Of a stretch of DNA of 64,000 nucleotides, positions 1-8,297 are shown piece by piece. Position numbers and translations under genes: made by a program. The stretch covers positions 284,478 through 348,477 of the forward strand of contig NZ_LMOV01000024.1 in the NCBI RefSeq assembly GCF_001424265.1, in the 5' to 3' direction. Positions within the stretch are counted from its first letter, which is position 1. Each line of letters begins with the position of its first letter. Source of the stretch: Acidovorax sp. Leaf160. GTDB lineage: Bacteria; Pseudomonadota; Gammaproteobacteria; Burkholderiales; Burkholderiaceae_C. The notes under the pieces are model-generated. The model saw only the letters and a list, made by a program, of their open reading frames with translations. It was not told where the DNA came from and did no database searches.

Positions 1-293
1 AGCGCAGCGAAGGGACACGCACAGCAGGGTCGCCCTTTCTTTGGTGACTTTCTTTCGGCGAGACGAAAGAAAGTTACTCGCCCGCCGGGGCGAAATCCCG
101 GCCCCGGAAAGCCACCGCCCAGCACCCGCCAGCACCGCCCCTGCAGCAAGCCCAGCCTTCGACAAGCCCAGCCAGAACGGCCGGAGATACACGCGAAGTC
201 CTGCACAACGCGCAAGAAAAGCACTCACCCACCCAGGCGACATCCCGCCCAAGGCAAGCAAGCGCACAGCAGCAACCAAAGCAGCCCCCACCG
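1..293. other. Intergenic stretch with hairpin repeat, no gene supported
   Basis: No convincing gene is seen here. A reading frame at 41-304 on the plus strand has low-complexity composition, no start signal and no recognisable domain, so it is not called. The left part holds the hairpin repeat annotated at 44-77. The rest is C/A-rich sequence downstream of cobU and may contain its 3' untranslated region. Confidence 0.5.
44..77. repeat. Perfect hairpin repeat, Comamonadaceae type
   Basis: Positions 47-57 (ACTTTCTTTCG) and 64-74 (CGAAAGAAAGT) are perfect inverted repeats of 11 bases around a 6-base loop. The stem extends to 44-77 if one G-T pair is allowed. The sequence around it (CCTTTCTTTGG before, CGGGGCGAAATCCCGG after) resembles an intergenic element I recall as common in Comamonadaceae genomes; that is memory, not a search. 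It could act as a terminator-like or REP-like structure. Confidence 0.55.
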
Positions 294-968
294 TCATCCC
301 TTGAGCCGAAGCGCCACCCCCGCCACCACCAACGTCACCCGCTCACACACCTCCCCCACCCGCTGATTCAACCGCCCCAGCTCATCCACGAACGCCCTCA
401 CCTCCCGCCCCATCGGAATCACGCCCAAGCCGATCTCATTGCCCACCAGCACCACCGGCCCGGGCGCCTTCAACATCGCCACCAGAAAGAGAGCAACCTG
501 CGCCTGGTAATCAAGCGCTGCAGCCCGATTGGGCGCAGATTCCGCGCCAGCAGCAACAGCAACAGCGTCCTCCGCCGGCATCAGCCAGTTCGTCAGCCAC
601 AGCGTCAGGCAGTCCACCACGATCAACGTCCGTGCATCGGAATGCCGCGCCAGCGCGCCGGCCAGGTCGCGCGGCTCCTCCAGCGTGGCCAGGCCCGGCA
701 CGCGCTCTGCCCGGTCGCGCTGGTGGCGGGCGATGCGTTCGCGCATCTCGTCGTCCCAGGGCTGGCCGGTGGCGATCAGCAGCGCGCGGTGGTCGGGCGA
801 CGCCGCCAGCCAGTCGCGCGCGATCAGCTCGGCCCGGCGCGACTTGCCGCTTTTCTGGCCGCCCAGGATGAATTCCGAGCGGGCCACGGACGATGGCGAT
901 GACGCTGGCGGAGCCGCCGGCGAGAAGTGGGAAGGCAGCAGGGAAGCAGCGGACATGGTGCGGGTCAT
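294..968 (-). CDS. cobU: Bifunctional adenosylcobinamide kinase / adenosylcobinamide-phosphate guanylyltransferase
   Basis: Late cobalamin synthesis and salvage enzyme: it phosphorylates adenosylcobinamide and transfers GMP from GTP to it, giving adenosyl-GDP-cobinamide for nucleotide-loop assembly. The 224-residue product has the family P-loop GGQKSGKS at about 36-43, the LIVVDCLTLWLTNWL segment near 114-128, and GNEIGLGVIPMGREVRAF in the C-terminal half, all typical of CobU/CobP. About 30 residues precede the usual family start, so a later start is possible. The ATG overlaps the cobB stop (ATGA at 965-968), indicating translational coupling. It is the last gene of a btuB-cobB-cobU operon read leftwards. 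Confidence 0.93.
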   Translation of the reverse strand: MTRTMSAASLLPSHFSPAAPPASSPSSVARSEFILGGQKSGKSRRAELIARDWLAASPDHRALLIATGQPWDDEMRERIARHQRDRAERVPGLATLEEPRDLAGALARHSDARTLIVVDCLTLWLTNWLMPAEDAVAVAAGAESAPNRAAALDYQAQVALFLVAMLKAPGPVVLVGNEIGLGVIPMGREVRAFVDELGRLNQRVGEVCERVTLVVAGVALRLKG

Positions 969-2410
969 TCAGCGCCGAAAAGCGCGGCCGTGGCACGCGG
1001 GTTCGAGGCGAACCAGGCGTGGAAGTAGCTGGCCTGCACGCTGCCGTGGCGGTAGAGCGCCTCGCCGGGCGCGCCGCCCTCGGGCGCGTGGGGCCGGGTG
1101 GTGCGGGCGCGCACGGCGGCAGGGCTGTCGCAGGTGGAATAGTGGAAGGTGTGGCCGCGCAGCACCTGGCCGTCCAGCACCTCGAGCTGCTGCGGTCCCA
1201 GCGCGGCCAGGCGGCGCTGCATGGTGACGTGGCCCGGCAGCAGGCCCCAGAGCGGCAGGCGGCGGCCGTCCTGCAGGGTGATCGATTCGAACAGCGCCAT
1301 CATGCCGCCGCATTCTGCCCATACGGCCCGGCGGGCGGCGACATGCTCGCGCAGGCTCTGCTGCATGCCGGTGTTGGCGGCCAGCGCCTCGGCGTGCAGC
1401 TCGGGATAGCCACCCGGCAGCCAGACGGCGTCGCACGGCGGCAAGGCGGTGCCCTGCAGCGGCGAGAAGCGCACCACGCGCGCGCCCAGGCGCTCCAGCG
1501 TCTGCAGATTGGCGTCGTATACGAAGCAGAAGGCGGCATCGCCCCCGACCGCGACGGTGCGGCCGGCGAGCAGCGGCGGCGTCGGGGACGCGGGATCGGC
1601 GTCATCGGCACCATTACCGGGCGCAGCGAATTCGACACTCCAGCGCCGCAGCGCAGCCCCGTCCAGCTGGCCCAGCGGCGTGGCGGCGAGCGCATCGGCG
1701 GCGGCGTCCAGGCGCTGCAGGGCGTCGGGCAGCTCGTGCGCGGCCACCAGTCCCAGGTGGCGTTCGGGCAGCAGGCGCGGCCCGCTCTCGCCGGCCCCCG
1801 GGGCCACGCGGGGCAGCGCGCCCAGCCAGTCGGCCGGGTCGTTCAGACCCGCGCGCAGCAGGCTGGCATGGCGTTCGGTGGCCACGCGGTTGGCCAGCAC
1901 GCCCGCCCAGGGCAGGCCGGCGCGGTAGTGGCGCAGGCCGTGCACGATGGCGCCCAGCGTGCCGCCCATGGCCGAGGCGTCGACCACCGCCAGCACCGGA
2001 ATGCCGAAGTGCGTGGCCAGGTCGGCCACCGAGCGTTCGCCGTCGAACAAGCCCATCACGCCTTCGATGAGCAGCAGGTCGGCGTCCTGCGCGGCCTCGT
2101 GCAGCCGGCGGGCGCAGTCGGCCGCGCCGGTCATCCAGAGGTCGAGCTGGTGCACGGGCGCGCCGCTGGCCAGCTGGTGCCAGTGCGGGTCGAGAAAATC
2201 GGGCCCGCACTTGAAGACCCGCACGCGCCGCCCCTGGCGGGCATGCAGCCGGGCCAGCGCCGCGGTGACGGTGGTCTTGCCCTGGCCCGAAGCCGGGGCG
2301 GCGATGACGAGGGCCGGGCAGCGGACGCCGCCGCCCGTCGCGGGCCCCGCCCCGTTCCCGGGCATCGCGGGTGCTGATCCGGCCTGCATGGGATTCAGGC
2401 GCCCCGGCAT
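965..2410 (-). CDS. cobB: Cobyrinate a,c-diamide synthase
   Basis: ATP- and glutamine-dependent amidation of the a and c side chains of the corrin ring (CobB/CbiA family). The 481-residue protein starts with a CobQ/CbiA-type nucleotide-binding domain with a P-loop (SGQGKTT, about 41-47) followed by the CGPDFLDPHWH motif. It ends with a class I glutaminase domain whose nucleophile lies in AECGGMM (about 365) and whose His lies in TFHYST (about 420). The start at 2410 is preceded by GAGGG at a good distance; a second Met at residue 8 is an alternative. It lies 34 bases after btuB and overlaps cobU by 4 bases, so riboswitch control of btuB should extend to it. Confidence 0.92.
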   Translation of the reverse strand: MPGRLNPMQAGSAPAMPGNGAGPATGGGVRCPALVIAAPASGQGKTTVTAALARLHARQGRRVRVFKCGPDFLDPHWHQLASGAPVHQLDLWMTGAADCARRLHEAAQDADLLLIEGVMGLFDGERSVADLATHFGIPVLAVVDASAMGGTLGAIVHGLRHYRAGLPWAGVLANRVATERHASLLRAGLNDPADWLGALPRVAPGAGESGPRLLPERHLGLVAAHELPDALQRLDAAADALAATPLGQLDGAALRRWSVEFAAPGNGADDADPASPTPPLLAGRTVAVGGDAAFCFVYDANLQTLERLGARVVRFSPLQGTALPPCDAVWLPGGYPELHAEALAANTGMQQSLREHVAARRAVWAECGGMMALFESITLQDGRRLPLWGLLPGHVTMQRRLAALGPQQLEVLDGQVLRGHTFHYSTCDSPAAVRARTTRPHAPEGGAPGEALYRHGSVQASYFHAWFASNPRATAALFGAE

Positions 2411-2444
2411 GCGGCGGCCCTCACTGCGGCCATCACCGCAGCCA

Positions 2445-4298
2445 TCACTGCGGCGCCCACTTCAGCCCCACGTAGAGCGTGCGGCCCTCGGTCGCGTAGG
2501 TGCGCGCCGTCTCATAGCGCTTGTCGCTCAGGTTCTCCACGCGCGCCAGCAAGGTGAAGTCGCGCGCCACGCGGGTGCTGGCGTAGAGGTTGACCAGCCC
2601 GTAGCCGCCGAGCACGTTGGTGTTGGCGGCTTCGTTGAATCGGCGGCCCGAGGCCTGCACTTCGGCGCCCCAGGTCCAGCCGGCCAGTTCGGTGTCGGCG
2701 CCCAGCGAGGCGTGCCGCTTGGCCCGGCGCGCCAGCTGGCGCCCGGTGTCGAGGTCGCGCGGATCCTGCCAGTCGATCGAGCCGCGCAGGTTCACGCCGG
2801 CCATGCGGTGCGAGCCCGACAGCGTGACGCCGCTGTATTCCGCCCGGCCGATGCTTTCGTAGCAGCCGAAGGTATTGGCACAGGTGCCGGGCGCGCCGAA
2901 GTTGATCAGGTTGCGCACGCGGTTGCGGTACGCCACCACGCCCACGCTGCTGTCGCCCTCTGTCCAGCGCAGGCCCGCCTCGATGTTGCGGCCCGACTCG
3001 GGCTGCAGCGTGGCCACGCCGTATTCGCTGAAGCGCTGATACAGCGTGGGCGCACGGAAGGAGGTGCCCGCCGAAACGGTGGCACGCCACTGCGGCGTGA
3101 GGGCCAGGCCATAGGCCAGGCTGCCGGTGCTCTTGCCGCCGAACTCGCTGTCGTCGTCGCGGCGCAGGTTGGCCTGGAACGAATGCGCGCCCAGGGCCAC
3201 GCCATAGCCCAGCGCCAGCGCGTTCTGCGAGCGCTCGCCGCGCAGCTCGGTCGCGCTGGCGGAGGCCGCCGGATTGCGCAGCTCGTCCTCGCGGCGCTCC
3301 AGCGCGGCCGTGAACAGGTGCGCGCCCAGGCGCCATTCGTTCTGGAAGAGGTAGTTGCGCAGCGTGGTTTCGGTTTCGTAGAAGCTGGGCGTGGTGCGGT
3401 ATTCGCTGCGCGAGGTCGTGGCCTGCAGGCGCGTGGTGTAGCTGTCGCTCCAGCGCGCCGCCCACGACAGCCCGCCCGTGCGCAGCTGGTGGTGGTTGCG
3501 GTCGTCGACCTTCGCGCTGTTGTCGTACTGCGACTCGAGGTTGCTGGCCAGCAGCGTGCCTTCGATGCGGTGGCGCGGGTCGATCTGCAGGCCCACGCGG
3601 GCATTGCCCGAGGTGCGGCGGTAGCCGTCGTCGTCCGGGTTGGCGGTGGGCGTGGTGCGGGCATTGAAGCCGTCGCTGCGCTCGTGCGAGATGCCCAGCG
3701 AATAGTCCACCATGCCGGCGCCGCCGCTCACGCCCGCCTGCGCGGTGCGCGTGCCGCGGCTGCCCAGGCCCACTTGTGCGTAGGGCGCGGGCTTGCCTTC
3801 GCCCTTCTTCGTGAAGAGCTGGATCACGCCGCCGATGGCGTCGGAGCCATACACCGCCGCAGCGGGCCCGCGCAGCACTTCGATGCGGTCGATCTGCGCC
3901 AGGGGAATCTGCTCCCACATCGCGCCGCCGGTGGTCTGTGAGTCGACCCGCACGCCGTCGATGTAGACGGCGGTGAAGCGCGACTCGGCGCCGCGCAGGA
4001 ACACGCTGCTGCTGCTGCCCTGCCCGCCGTTGCGGGAGATCTCCGCACCGGGCAGGCGCGCCAGCAGGTCGGCCACGCCCACGGCGCCGCTGCGCTCGAT
4101 GGTGTCGCGGTCCACGATGGACACGTCGGCCACCAGGTCGGCGAGGGGGCGTTCCACGCGGGTGGCGGTCACCACCGTGTCGCGCAGCTGGGGGGCGGTG
4201 GCGGCTTGCGCCAGCAGGGTCTGGGAAGCAGCGGGCCAGGCGGCGCCCACGGCGAGAGGCAGCGCGGCGAGGCGCAGAAGGCAAAGGCGGGTTGTCAT
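2445..4298 (-). CDS. btuB: TonB-dependent vitamin B12 outer-membrane receptor
   Basis: Outer-membrane cobalamin or corrinoid transporter. The 617-residue protein has a signal peptide (about 1-25), a TonB box DTVVTATR (about 40-47), a plug domain with the RIEVLRGPAAAVYGSDAIGG signature, and a beta-barrel of about 460 residues. The last residues end in WAPQ, whereas most receptors end in an aromatic residue, so the barrel-assembly signal is slightly atypical. The assignment to B12 rather than iron rests on the cobalamin riboswitch upstream and on cobB and cobU downstream in the same operon. Confidence 0.9.
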   Translation of the reverse strand: MTTRLCLLRLAALPLAVGAAWPAASQTLLAQAATAPQLRDTVVTATRVERPLADLVADVSIVDRDTIERSGAVGVADLLARLPGAEISRNGGQGSSSSVFLRGAESRFTAVYIDGVRVDSQTTGGAMWEQIPLAQIDRIEVLRGPAAAVYGSDAIGGVIQLFTKKGEGKPAPYAQVGLGSRGTRTAQAGVSGGAGMVDYSLGISHERSDGFNARTTPTANPDDDGYRRTSGNARVGLQIDPRHRIEGTLLASNLESQYDNSAKVDDRNHHQLRTGGLSWAARWSDSYTTRLQATTSRSEYRTTPSFYETETTLRNYLFQNEWRLGAHLFTAALERREDELRNPAASASATELRGERSQNALALGYGVALGAHSFQANLRRDDDSEFGGKSTGSLAYGLALTPQWRATVSAGTSFRAPTLYQRFSEYGVATLQPESGRNIEAGLRWTEGDSSVGVVAYRNRVRNLINFGAPGTCANTFGCYESIGRAEYSGVTLSGSHRMAGVNLRGSIDWQDPRDLDTGRQLARRAKRHASLGADTELAGWTWGAEVQASGRRFNEAANTNVLGGYGLVNLYASTRVARDFTLLARVENLSDKRYETARTYATEGRTLYVGLKWAPQ

Positions 4299-4327
4299 GA
4301 CGAGGTGTGCCGAGGAAAATTCACCCT

Positions 4328-4347
4328 GACCGGCCTCCCCGCCGGTC
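4328..4347 (-). promoter_or_regulatory. Hairpin in btuB leader, possible riboswitch expression platform
   Basis: GACCGGC and GCCGGTC form a perfect 7-bp stem with a 6-base loop that contains GGGGAG, about 30 bases before the btuB start and after the riboswitch aptamer. There is no strong U-run, so control of translation rather than termination is more likely. The role is inferred. Confidence 0.4.
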
Positions 4348-4394
4348 TGTGGGCATCACGGCCGCCGCGCCATCGAAGGCGTGGGCGGCCACCG

Positions 4395-4605
4395 TGTTGG
4401 CCGGTATCCGGGCTGGCGACACACCCTTCCATCGCCTTCCCAGGCGCTTGTTCAACGCGCCCAGTGGCATGTGGATGGAGAGAGGGAAGCACCGCCGGGA
4501 TCCGTGCGGACACCCGGGGTGATTCGGTCGCTGACCGTTGCGGGGGCAGCGCAGGCTCGGCACGTACCCGGTGGGGGCGCCTCCCTGCTTCCCGTTGAAC
4601 TGCGG
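4395..4605 (-). ncRNA. Cobalamin (adenosylcobalamin) riboswitch
   Basis: Read on the minus strand, the leader of btuB carries the conserved blocks of the cobalamin aptamer in order. These are AACGGGAAGC near 4599-4585, GCTGCCCCCGCAACGG near 4550-4535, GCGACCGAATCACCCCGG near 4531-4514, and the B12-box-like CCAGCCCGGATACCGGCC near 4417-4400. Binding of the coenzyme should reduce expression of btuB-cobB-cobU. The exact ends are estimated. Confidence 0.9.
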
Positions 4606-4683
4606 CATGCGAACCATGCAGCGAGCACCAACCACATGATTTTACGGTGCGTTCGCAAACGCAACCCTACAATCCCACGCTCT

Positions 4684-4908
4684 ATGGCAAACACCTCCTC
4701 CATCGATGAAATCGCCGAGCGGGTCGAGCGGCTGCTGACCAGGCATGCCGAACTCCAGCGCACCAACACCCTGCTGGCCCAGCAGGTGATGGACCTGACC
4801 CAGGAACGCGATTCGCTCAAGTCCCGCCTGAACGCGGCGCGGGCGCGCGTCGATGCCCTGCTCGACCGCCTGCCGGCCACGCCCGACCCGAAAGAAGACG
4901 CACCATGA
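4684..4908 (+). CDS. ZapB-like coiled-coil cell-division protein
   Basis: A 74-residue, strongly helical protein with heptad-like Leu/Val spacing through most of its length (for example VERLLTRHAELQRTN and VMDLTQERDSLKSRL). It resembles the small ZapB-like proteins that sit directly before zapA in beta- and gammaproteobacteria. Its stop overlaps the zapA start (ATGA at 4905-4908). A TACAAT box at 4668-4673 is only about 10 bases from the ATG and no ribosome-binding site is visible, so the mRNA may be nearly leaderless. The function is inferred from coiled-coil form and position. Confidence 0.72.
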   Translation: MANTSSIDEIAERVERLLTRHAELQRTNTLLAQQVMDLTQERDSLKSRLNAARARVDALLDRLPATPDPKEDAP

Positions 4909-5411
4909 AGCAGATCGAGGTTCGCATCCTGCAGCAGAGCTATCTGCTGACCTGCCCGCAGGGGCACGAACAGCGCCTGCTGGAAGCGGTGGAGCGCGTG
5001 GACAGCGCCATGACGCGCATCCGCGACGCTGGCAAGGTGCGGGCCCGCGAACGCATCGCCGTGCTGGCCGCGCTCAACCTGGCCTTCGAGGTCTTCGACC
5101 GCGAAGCGGCCCGCCAGGCGGCCGAGCTGGAAGCCTCGGCGAGCGGCGCCCATCCTGCCCCGTCGGCCGACGGGTCTGCCGATCCGACGTCGGCAGAAGA
5201 AACGGCCGCCCTGCCCGCCGCAGCATTCGCGGCCGAGGGTTCACCTGACACAAGCGCGGCACTGCCCGCGCCCGGCCTCTTCGACCAGGGCGCCTTGCCG
5301 CTGGAGGAGAGCGCCGAGCAGCAGGCCCAAAAGCAGCACACCCAGCAGCGCATCGACGCGCTGCTCCAGCGGCTGGACCACGCCCTGGACGGCGGCGCAC
5401 GCGCGGCCTGA
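4905..5411 (+). CDS. zapA: Cell division protein ZapA
   Basis: Z-ring associated protein that cross-links FtsZ filaments. The first ~85 residues show the ZapA fold signature (IEVRILQQSYLLTCPQGHEQ near the start, then VDSAMTRIRDAGKVRARERI and AVLAALNLAFEV). The protein is 168 residues against about 100 for many homologues. The extra C-terminal part is an Ala/Ser/Pro-rich linker followed by a second helical stretch (EQQAQKQHTQQRIDALLQRL). It is coupled by a 4-base overlap to the ZapB-like gene and followed by 6S RNA, the usual order. Confidence 0.88.
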   Translation: MKQIEVRILQQSYLLTCPQGHEQRLLEAVERVDSAMTRIRDAGKVRARERIAVLAALNLAFEVFDREAARQAAELEASASGAHPAPSADGSADPTSAEETAALPAAAFAAEGSPDTSAALPAPGLFDQGALPLEESAEQQAQKQHTQQRIDALLQRLDHALDGGARAA

Positions 5412-5533
5412 CAAGGGCGGGCTGACGAGGGCGGCGCGGGCAGGCGGTGGCGCGCATGGGGGGCCTTATGCTCCCGATCGCGGCATCCGGCAAGTCCCCG
5501 CCCATCGCCAACACCGGCTGCGCGGGTTTTCCC

Positions 5534-5561
5534 TTCATGGCACCGCAGCCGGGCCTACAAT
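5534..5561 (+). promoter_or_regulatory. Sigma70-type promoter of 6S RNA
   Basis: TTCATG at 5534-5539 and TACAAT at 5556-5561 are separated by 16 bases and place the transcript start at about 5568-5571, the predicted 5' end of 6S RNA. The -35 element is weak; the -10 is good. Confidence 0.5.
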
Positions 5562-5569
5562 GGACTCGT

Positions 5570-5745
5570 CTGCGGTGCTGCTGGGCTTTATATTTCCTTG
5601 AACCAATGCTCTATGAGCAAGGGCTTGGTACATTGCCCGGTGAGCGTGATCATCTCGCGTCAGATGAACCCAACGCCTGGCTGCCCTCGCCCCCCTGAAC
5701 CCCCGGTTCAGGATGACGGCTCGGTGGCATTCGCAGACACCCTCT
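5570..5745 (+). ncRNA. ssrS: 6S RNA
   Basis: Regulatory RNA that binds the sigma70 RNA polymerase holoenzyme in stationary phase. The 5' CTGCG near 5570 pairs with CGCAG near 5732-5736 to close the molecule. The internal conserved pieces CCTTGAACCAATGCTC, GAGCGTGATCATCTCG and CCCCCTGAACCCCCGGTTCA, and the CGGCTCGGTGGCATTCGCAG 3' arm, match betaproteobacterial 6S. Position after zapA is the conserved location. The exact 3' end is estimated. Confidence 0.93.
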
Positions 5746-5810
5746 TTTGCTGAACGACGCCCGCCTGACGCCGGCCCGGGTCGTGCAGCCTCTCCCCTCC
5801 CCCTCTCTCC

Positions 5811-5849
5811 CCGCCCTGTCTTTCGCCCCTGTCAGGGCGGCGTTTTTTT
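5811..5849 (+). terminator. Intrinsic terminator after 6S RNA
   Basis: CCGCCCTG (5811-5818) pairs with CAGGGCGG (5833-5840) across a 14-base loop, followed by CG and seven T. It reads for plus-strand transcripts from zapA/6S. It overlaps the stop and last codons of the convergent GGDEF-EAL gene, whose final Lys-Lys is encoded by the T-run. Confidence 0.7.
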
Positions 5850-8297
5850 CGCCGGTGCCGGCGACCAGGCCACGCTCTTGTGGCTGTCCACCAGCGCGCG
5901 CAGTTGCGCAGCCGGCAGCCCGGGGGCACACAGGAAGCCCTGGAAGTGCTGGCAACCCATCTGCTCCAGCGCCGCCCGCTGGGCCGCAGTTTCCACCCCT
6001 TCGGCGATCACCTCGATGTGCAGGGCACGGCCCATGCTGGTGATCGCGCTCACGATGGCCCGGTCCCCCTCGTCGTCCGGCAGGCCGCGCACGAACGACT
6101 GGTCGATCTTGAGCTTGTGGATGGCCAGCTTCTTCAGATAGGCCAGGCTCGAATAGCCGGTGCCGAAATCGTCGATGGCGAGGCCGATGCCCAGCCGGGC
6201 CAGGGTGATCAGCCGCTGTTCCGTCTCCTGGGCGTCCTGCAGCAGGATGGTTTCGGTCAGTTCCAGCTCCAGCAGGGTGGCAGGCAGCCGGTGCCGCTCC
6301 AGCAGGGCGACGAGGCGGTCGACGAAGTCCGGCTGGCGGAACTCGAGCGCGGAGACGTTCACCGCCACCACCAGGGGCGTGCCCGAGCGCAGCCAGCCGG
6401 CCGCCTCTTCGATGGCCTGCTCCATCACCCAGGCGCCCAGGGTGACGATGAAGCCGGACTCTTCCGCCAGCGGGATGAAGACCCCGGGCGACACCGCGCC
6501 GAAGTCCGGACTGTTCCACCGCGCCAGCGCCTCGGCACCGACGATGCGCCCGGTGGCCATGGACACCTGCGGCTGGTAGTGCACCGCCATCTGGCCCAGG
6601 CCCAGGGCCTGGCGCATGCCGTGCTCCATCTTCATGCGCGCCAGCAGGTTGGCGTTCATCTGCGGCTGGTAGAAGCCGTAGCTGCCGCGCCCACGTTCCT
6701 TCACCCGGTACATGGCGGTGTCGGCCTGCTTGACGAGTTCGTCCAGCGTGCGCCCATCCTGCGGGTAGAGCGCCACGCCGATGCTGCACTGGATGGAGAA
6801 CCCCATCGCGTCCAGCATGAACGGGCGCAGCATGTCGTCGAGAATGCGGCGCGCCACGTTCTCGGCCACGCGGGCGTCGCCACCGTGCAGGTAGATCACG
6901 AACTCGTCGCCACCCAGGCGGCAGAGCATGTCGGTATGGCGCAGGCACGACTGCAGGCGCTCGGCCACCAGCTTCAGCACGCGGTCGCCGAACGGGTGCC
7001 CGAGCGAATCGTTGACGATCTTGAAGCGGTCCAGGTCGAGGAAAAGGATCGCAAAGCCCGTACCGGCGTCGCGTGGCGTCGATTCGATGGCCGCCTCCAC
7101 GCGGCGCGACAGAAGCAGCCGGTTGGGCAGGCCGGTCAGCGCGTCGCTGAAGGCCAGCTCCTCGATGCGGCGCTGCGCCGCGCGCTCCGAGGTCAGGTCG
7201 CGCATGAAGCCGATGCTTTGAACCAGCGCACCCTGCTCGTCGCGCAGCGCCACCCAGGACAGGTGCACGGCGCAGGGTTCGCCCGTCGCGGTGGGCAGCG
7301 CCAGGTCGCCTTCCCAGAATCCCTCGCGTTCCCAGCCGGCAAGCACCTCGTTCATCAGGGCGTCGCCGCCCGCGTCGGTGCGAAAGAGCGCCGGCGCGGC
7401 TTCGCCAAGGCGTGAAAGCGGCCCCACGCCGATCAGGCGTTCGCAGCCGGGATTCATGCTCACCAGGATGTTCCGGTGGTCCGCGATGAAAATGGCATCC
7501 GGGCTCGACTCGAACACGCGCGCCGCCAGCCGCAGGCCGGCCTGGGCCTCGGCCTGCCGTGTGATGTCGCGAAATGAAAACACGCGGCCGATCGGGCGCC
7601 CCTGCACCAGTTGCGGCACCGAGCGGCGCTCCATCAGCGCGCCGCTGCGCAGGCCGATGACGTCGATGGTCTCCTCCAGCGGCTCGCTGGCGATCGCCGC
7701 CAGGCGCGCCCGGTAGGCCGGCGCGTCGGCGACCTGGCTCTCCAGATGCGCATGGACGGCGGCATCGTCGCGCTGCACCAGCAGCTCGCGCGGCAGGTTC
7801 CAGAGCAGGGCCAGCCGCTGGTTGAAGGCGCGCACGCCGCCTTGCAGATCGCAGACCATCATGCCGTCGGCGGCGGAGTCGAGCGTGGCGCGCAGCTCGG
7901 CCAGCAGCGTTTCCAGTTCGTGCTCGGAAGCGCTCTCGCTGGCACGGTTGACCATCGTCAGCATCAGCAGCACGTCGCCCGCAGGCAGGGTCACGGCCGT
8001 CACGCGCCGGTCCACCGCAATCCAGCCCCGTCCCCGGGCGGCGACGCTGCTGCGGGAATCGATTCCCTGCACCAGCCCGTCGACGGGCTGCCCCCAGAAG
8101 AACAGGTCTTCCGGGGTCTCGGCGATCTGCTGGACCGGCTGGCCCAGCATGCTGGCCGCGGGCCGTCCGGTCAGGTCCACGGCGGCGCGGTTGGCGTGCA
8201 ACACGCGCTGCGTGGCCGGCTCGACCAGCCACACGGCCTCCGCCAGGCCGTCCAGCACGGCGGTCCACCCCGCGAGGTCGCGCGGCAGGGCGGTCAT
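5832..8297 (-). CDS. PAS-PAS-GGDEF-EAL cyclic-di-GMP protein
   Basis: Bifunctional-type c-di-GMP signalling protein of 821 residues. The N-terminal ~400 residues hold at least two PAS-like sensor segments (WTAVLDGLAEAVWLVEPATQ at the start, then a second near ARVFESSPDAIFIADHRN). A diguanylate cyclase domain with intact GGDEF lies at about 462-466, and a phosphodiesterase domain has EAL at about 589, DDFGTGYSSL and EGVETAAQ. Both catalytic signatures are intact, so which activity dominates cannot be told. The ATG at 8297 overlaps the stop of the HD-GYP gene (ATGA); an in-frame extension upstream would run through that gene and is unlikely. No transmembrane segment is seen. Confidence 0.9.
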   Translation of the reverse strand: MTALPRDLAGWTAVLDGLAEAVWLVEPATQRVLHANRAAVDLTGRPAASMLGQPVQQIAETPEDLFFWGQPVDGLVQGIDSRSSVAARGRGWIAVDRRVTAVTLPAGDVLLMLTMVNRASESASEHELETLLAELRATLDSAADGMMVCDLQGGVRAFNQRLALLWNLPRELLVQRDDAAVHAHLESQVADAPAYRARLAAIASEPLEETIDVIGLRSGALMERRSVPQLVQGRPIGRVFSFRDITRQAEAQAGLRLAARVFESSPDAIFIADHRNILVSMNPGCERLIGVGPLSRLGEAAPALFRTDAGGDALMNEVLAGWEREGFWEGDLALPTATGEPCAVHLSWVALRDEQGALVQSIGFMRDLTSERAAQRRIEELAFSDALTGLPNRLLLSRRVEAAIESTPRDAGTGFAILFLDLDRFKIVNDSLGHPFGDRVLKLVAERLQSCLRHTDMLCRLGGDEFVIYLHGGDARVAENVARRILDDMLRPFMLDAMGFSIQCSIGVALYPQDGRTLDELVKQADTAMYRVKERGRGSYGFYQPQMNANLLARMKMEHGMRQALGLGQMAVHYQPQVSMATGRIVGAEALARWNSPDFGAVSPGVFIPLAEESGFIVTLGAWVMEQAIEEAAGWLRSGTPLVVAVNVSALEFRQPDFVDRLVALLERHRLPATLLELELTETILLQDAQETEQRLITLARLGIGLAIDDFGTGYSSLAYLKKLAIHKLKIDQSFVRGLPDDEGDRAIVSAITSMGRALHIEVIAEGVETAAQRAALEQMGCQHFQGFLCAPGLPAAQLRALVDSHKSVAWSPAPAKKTPP

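Noticed and set aside
41-304. Possible 87-residue protein at the left edge
   Set aside because: It begins inside the hairpin repeat, is Pro/Ala/Arg-rich, has no ribosome site and overlaps the cobU stop.
893-3941. Long plus-strand open frames across cobB and btuB (893-2377, 1947-3941)
   Set aside because: They run antisense to genes with clear domains, have low-complexity Gly/Arg/Ala/His composition and no family motif. They are the usual shadow frames of GC-rich DNA.
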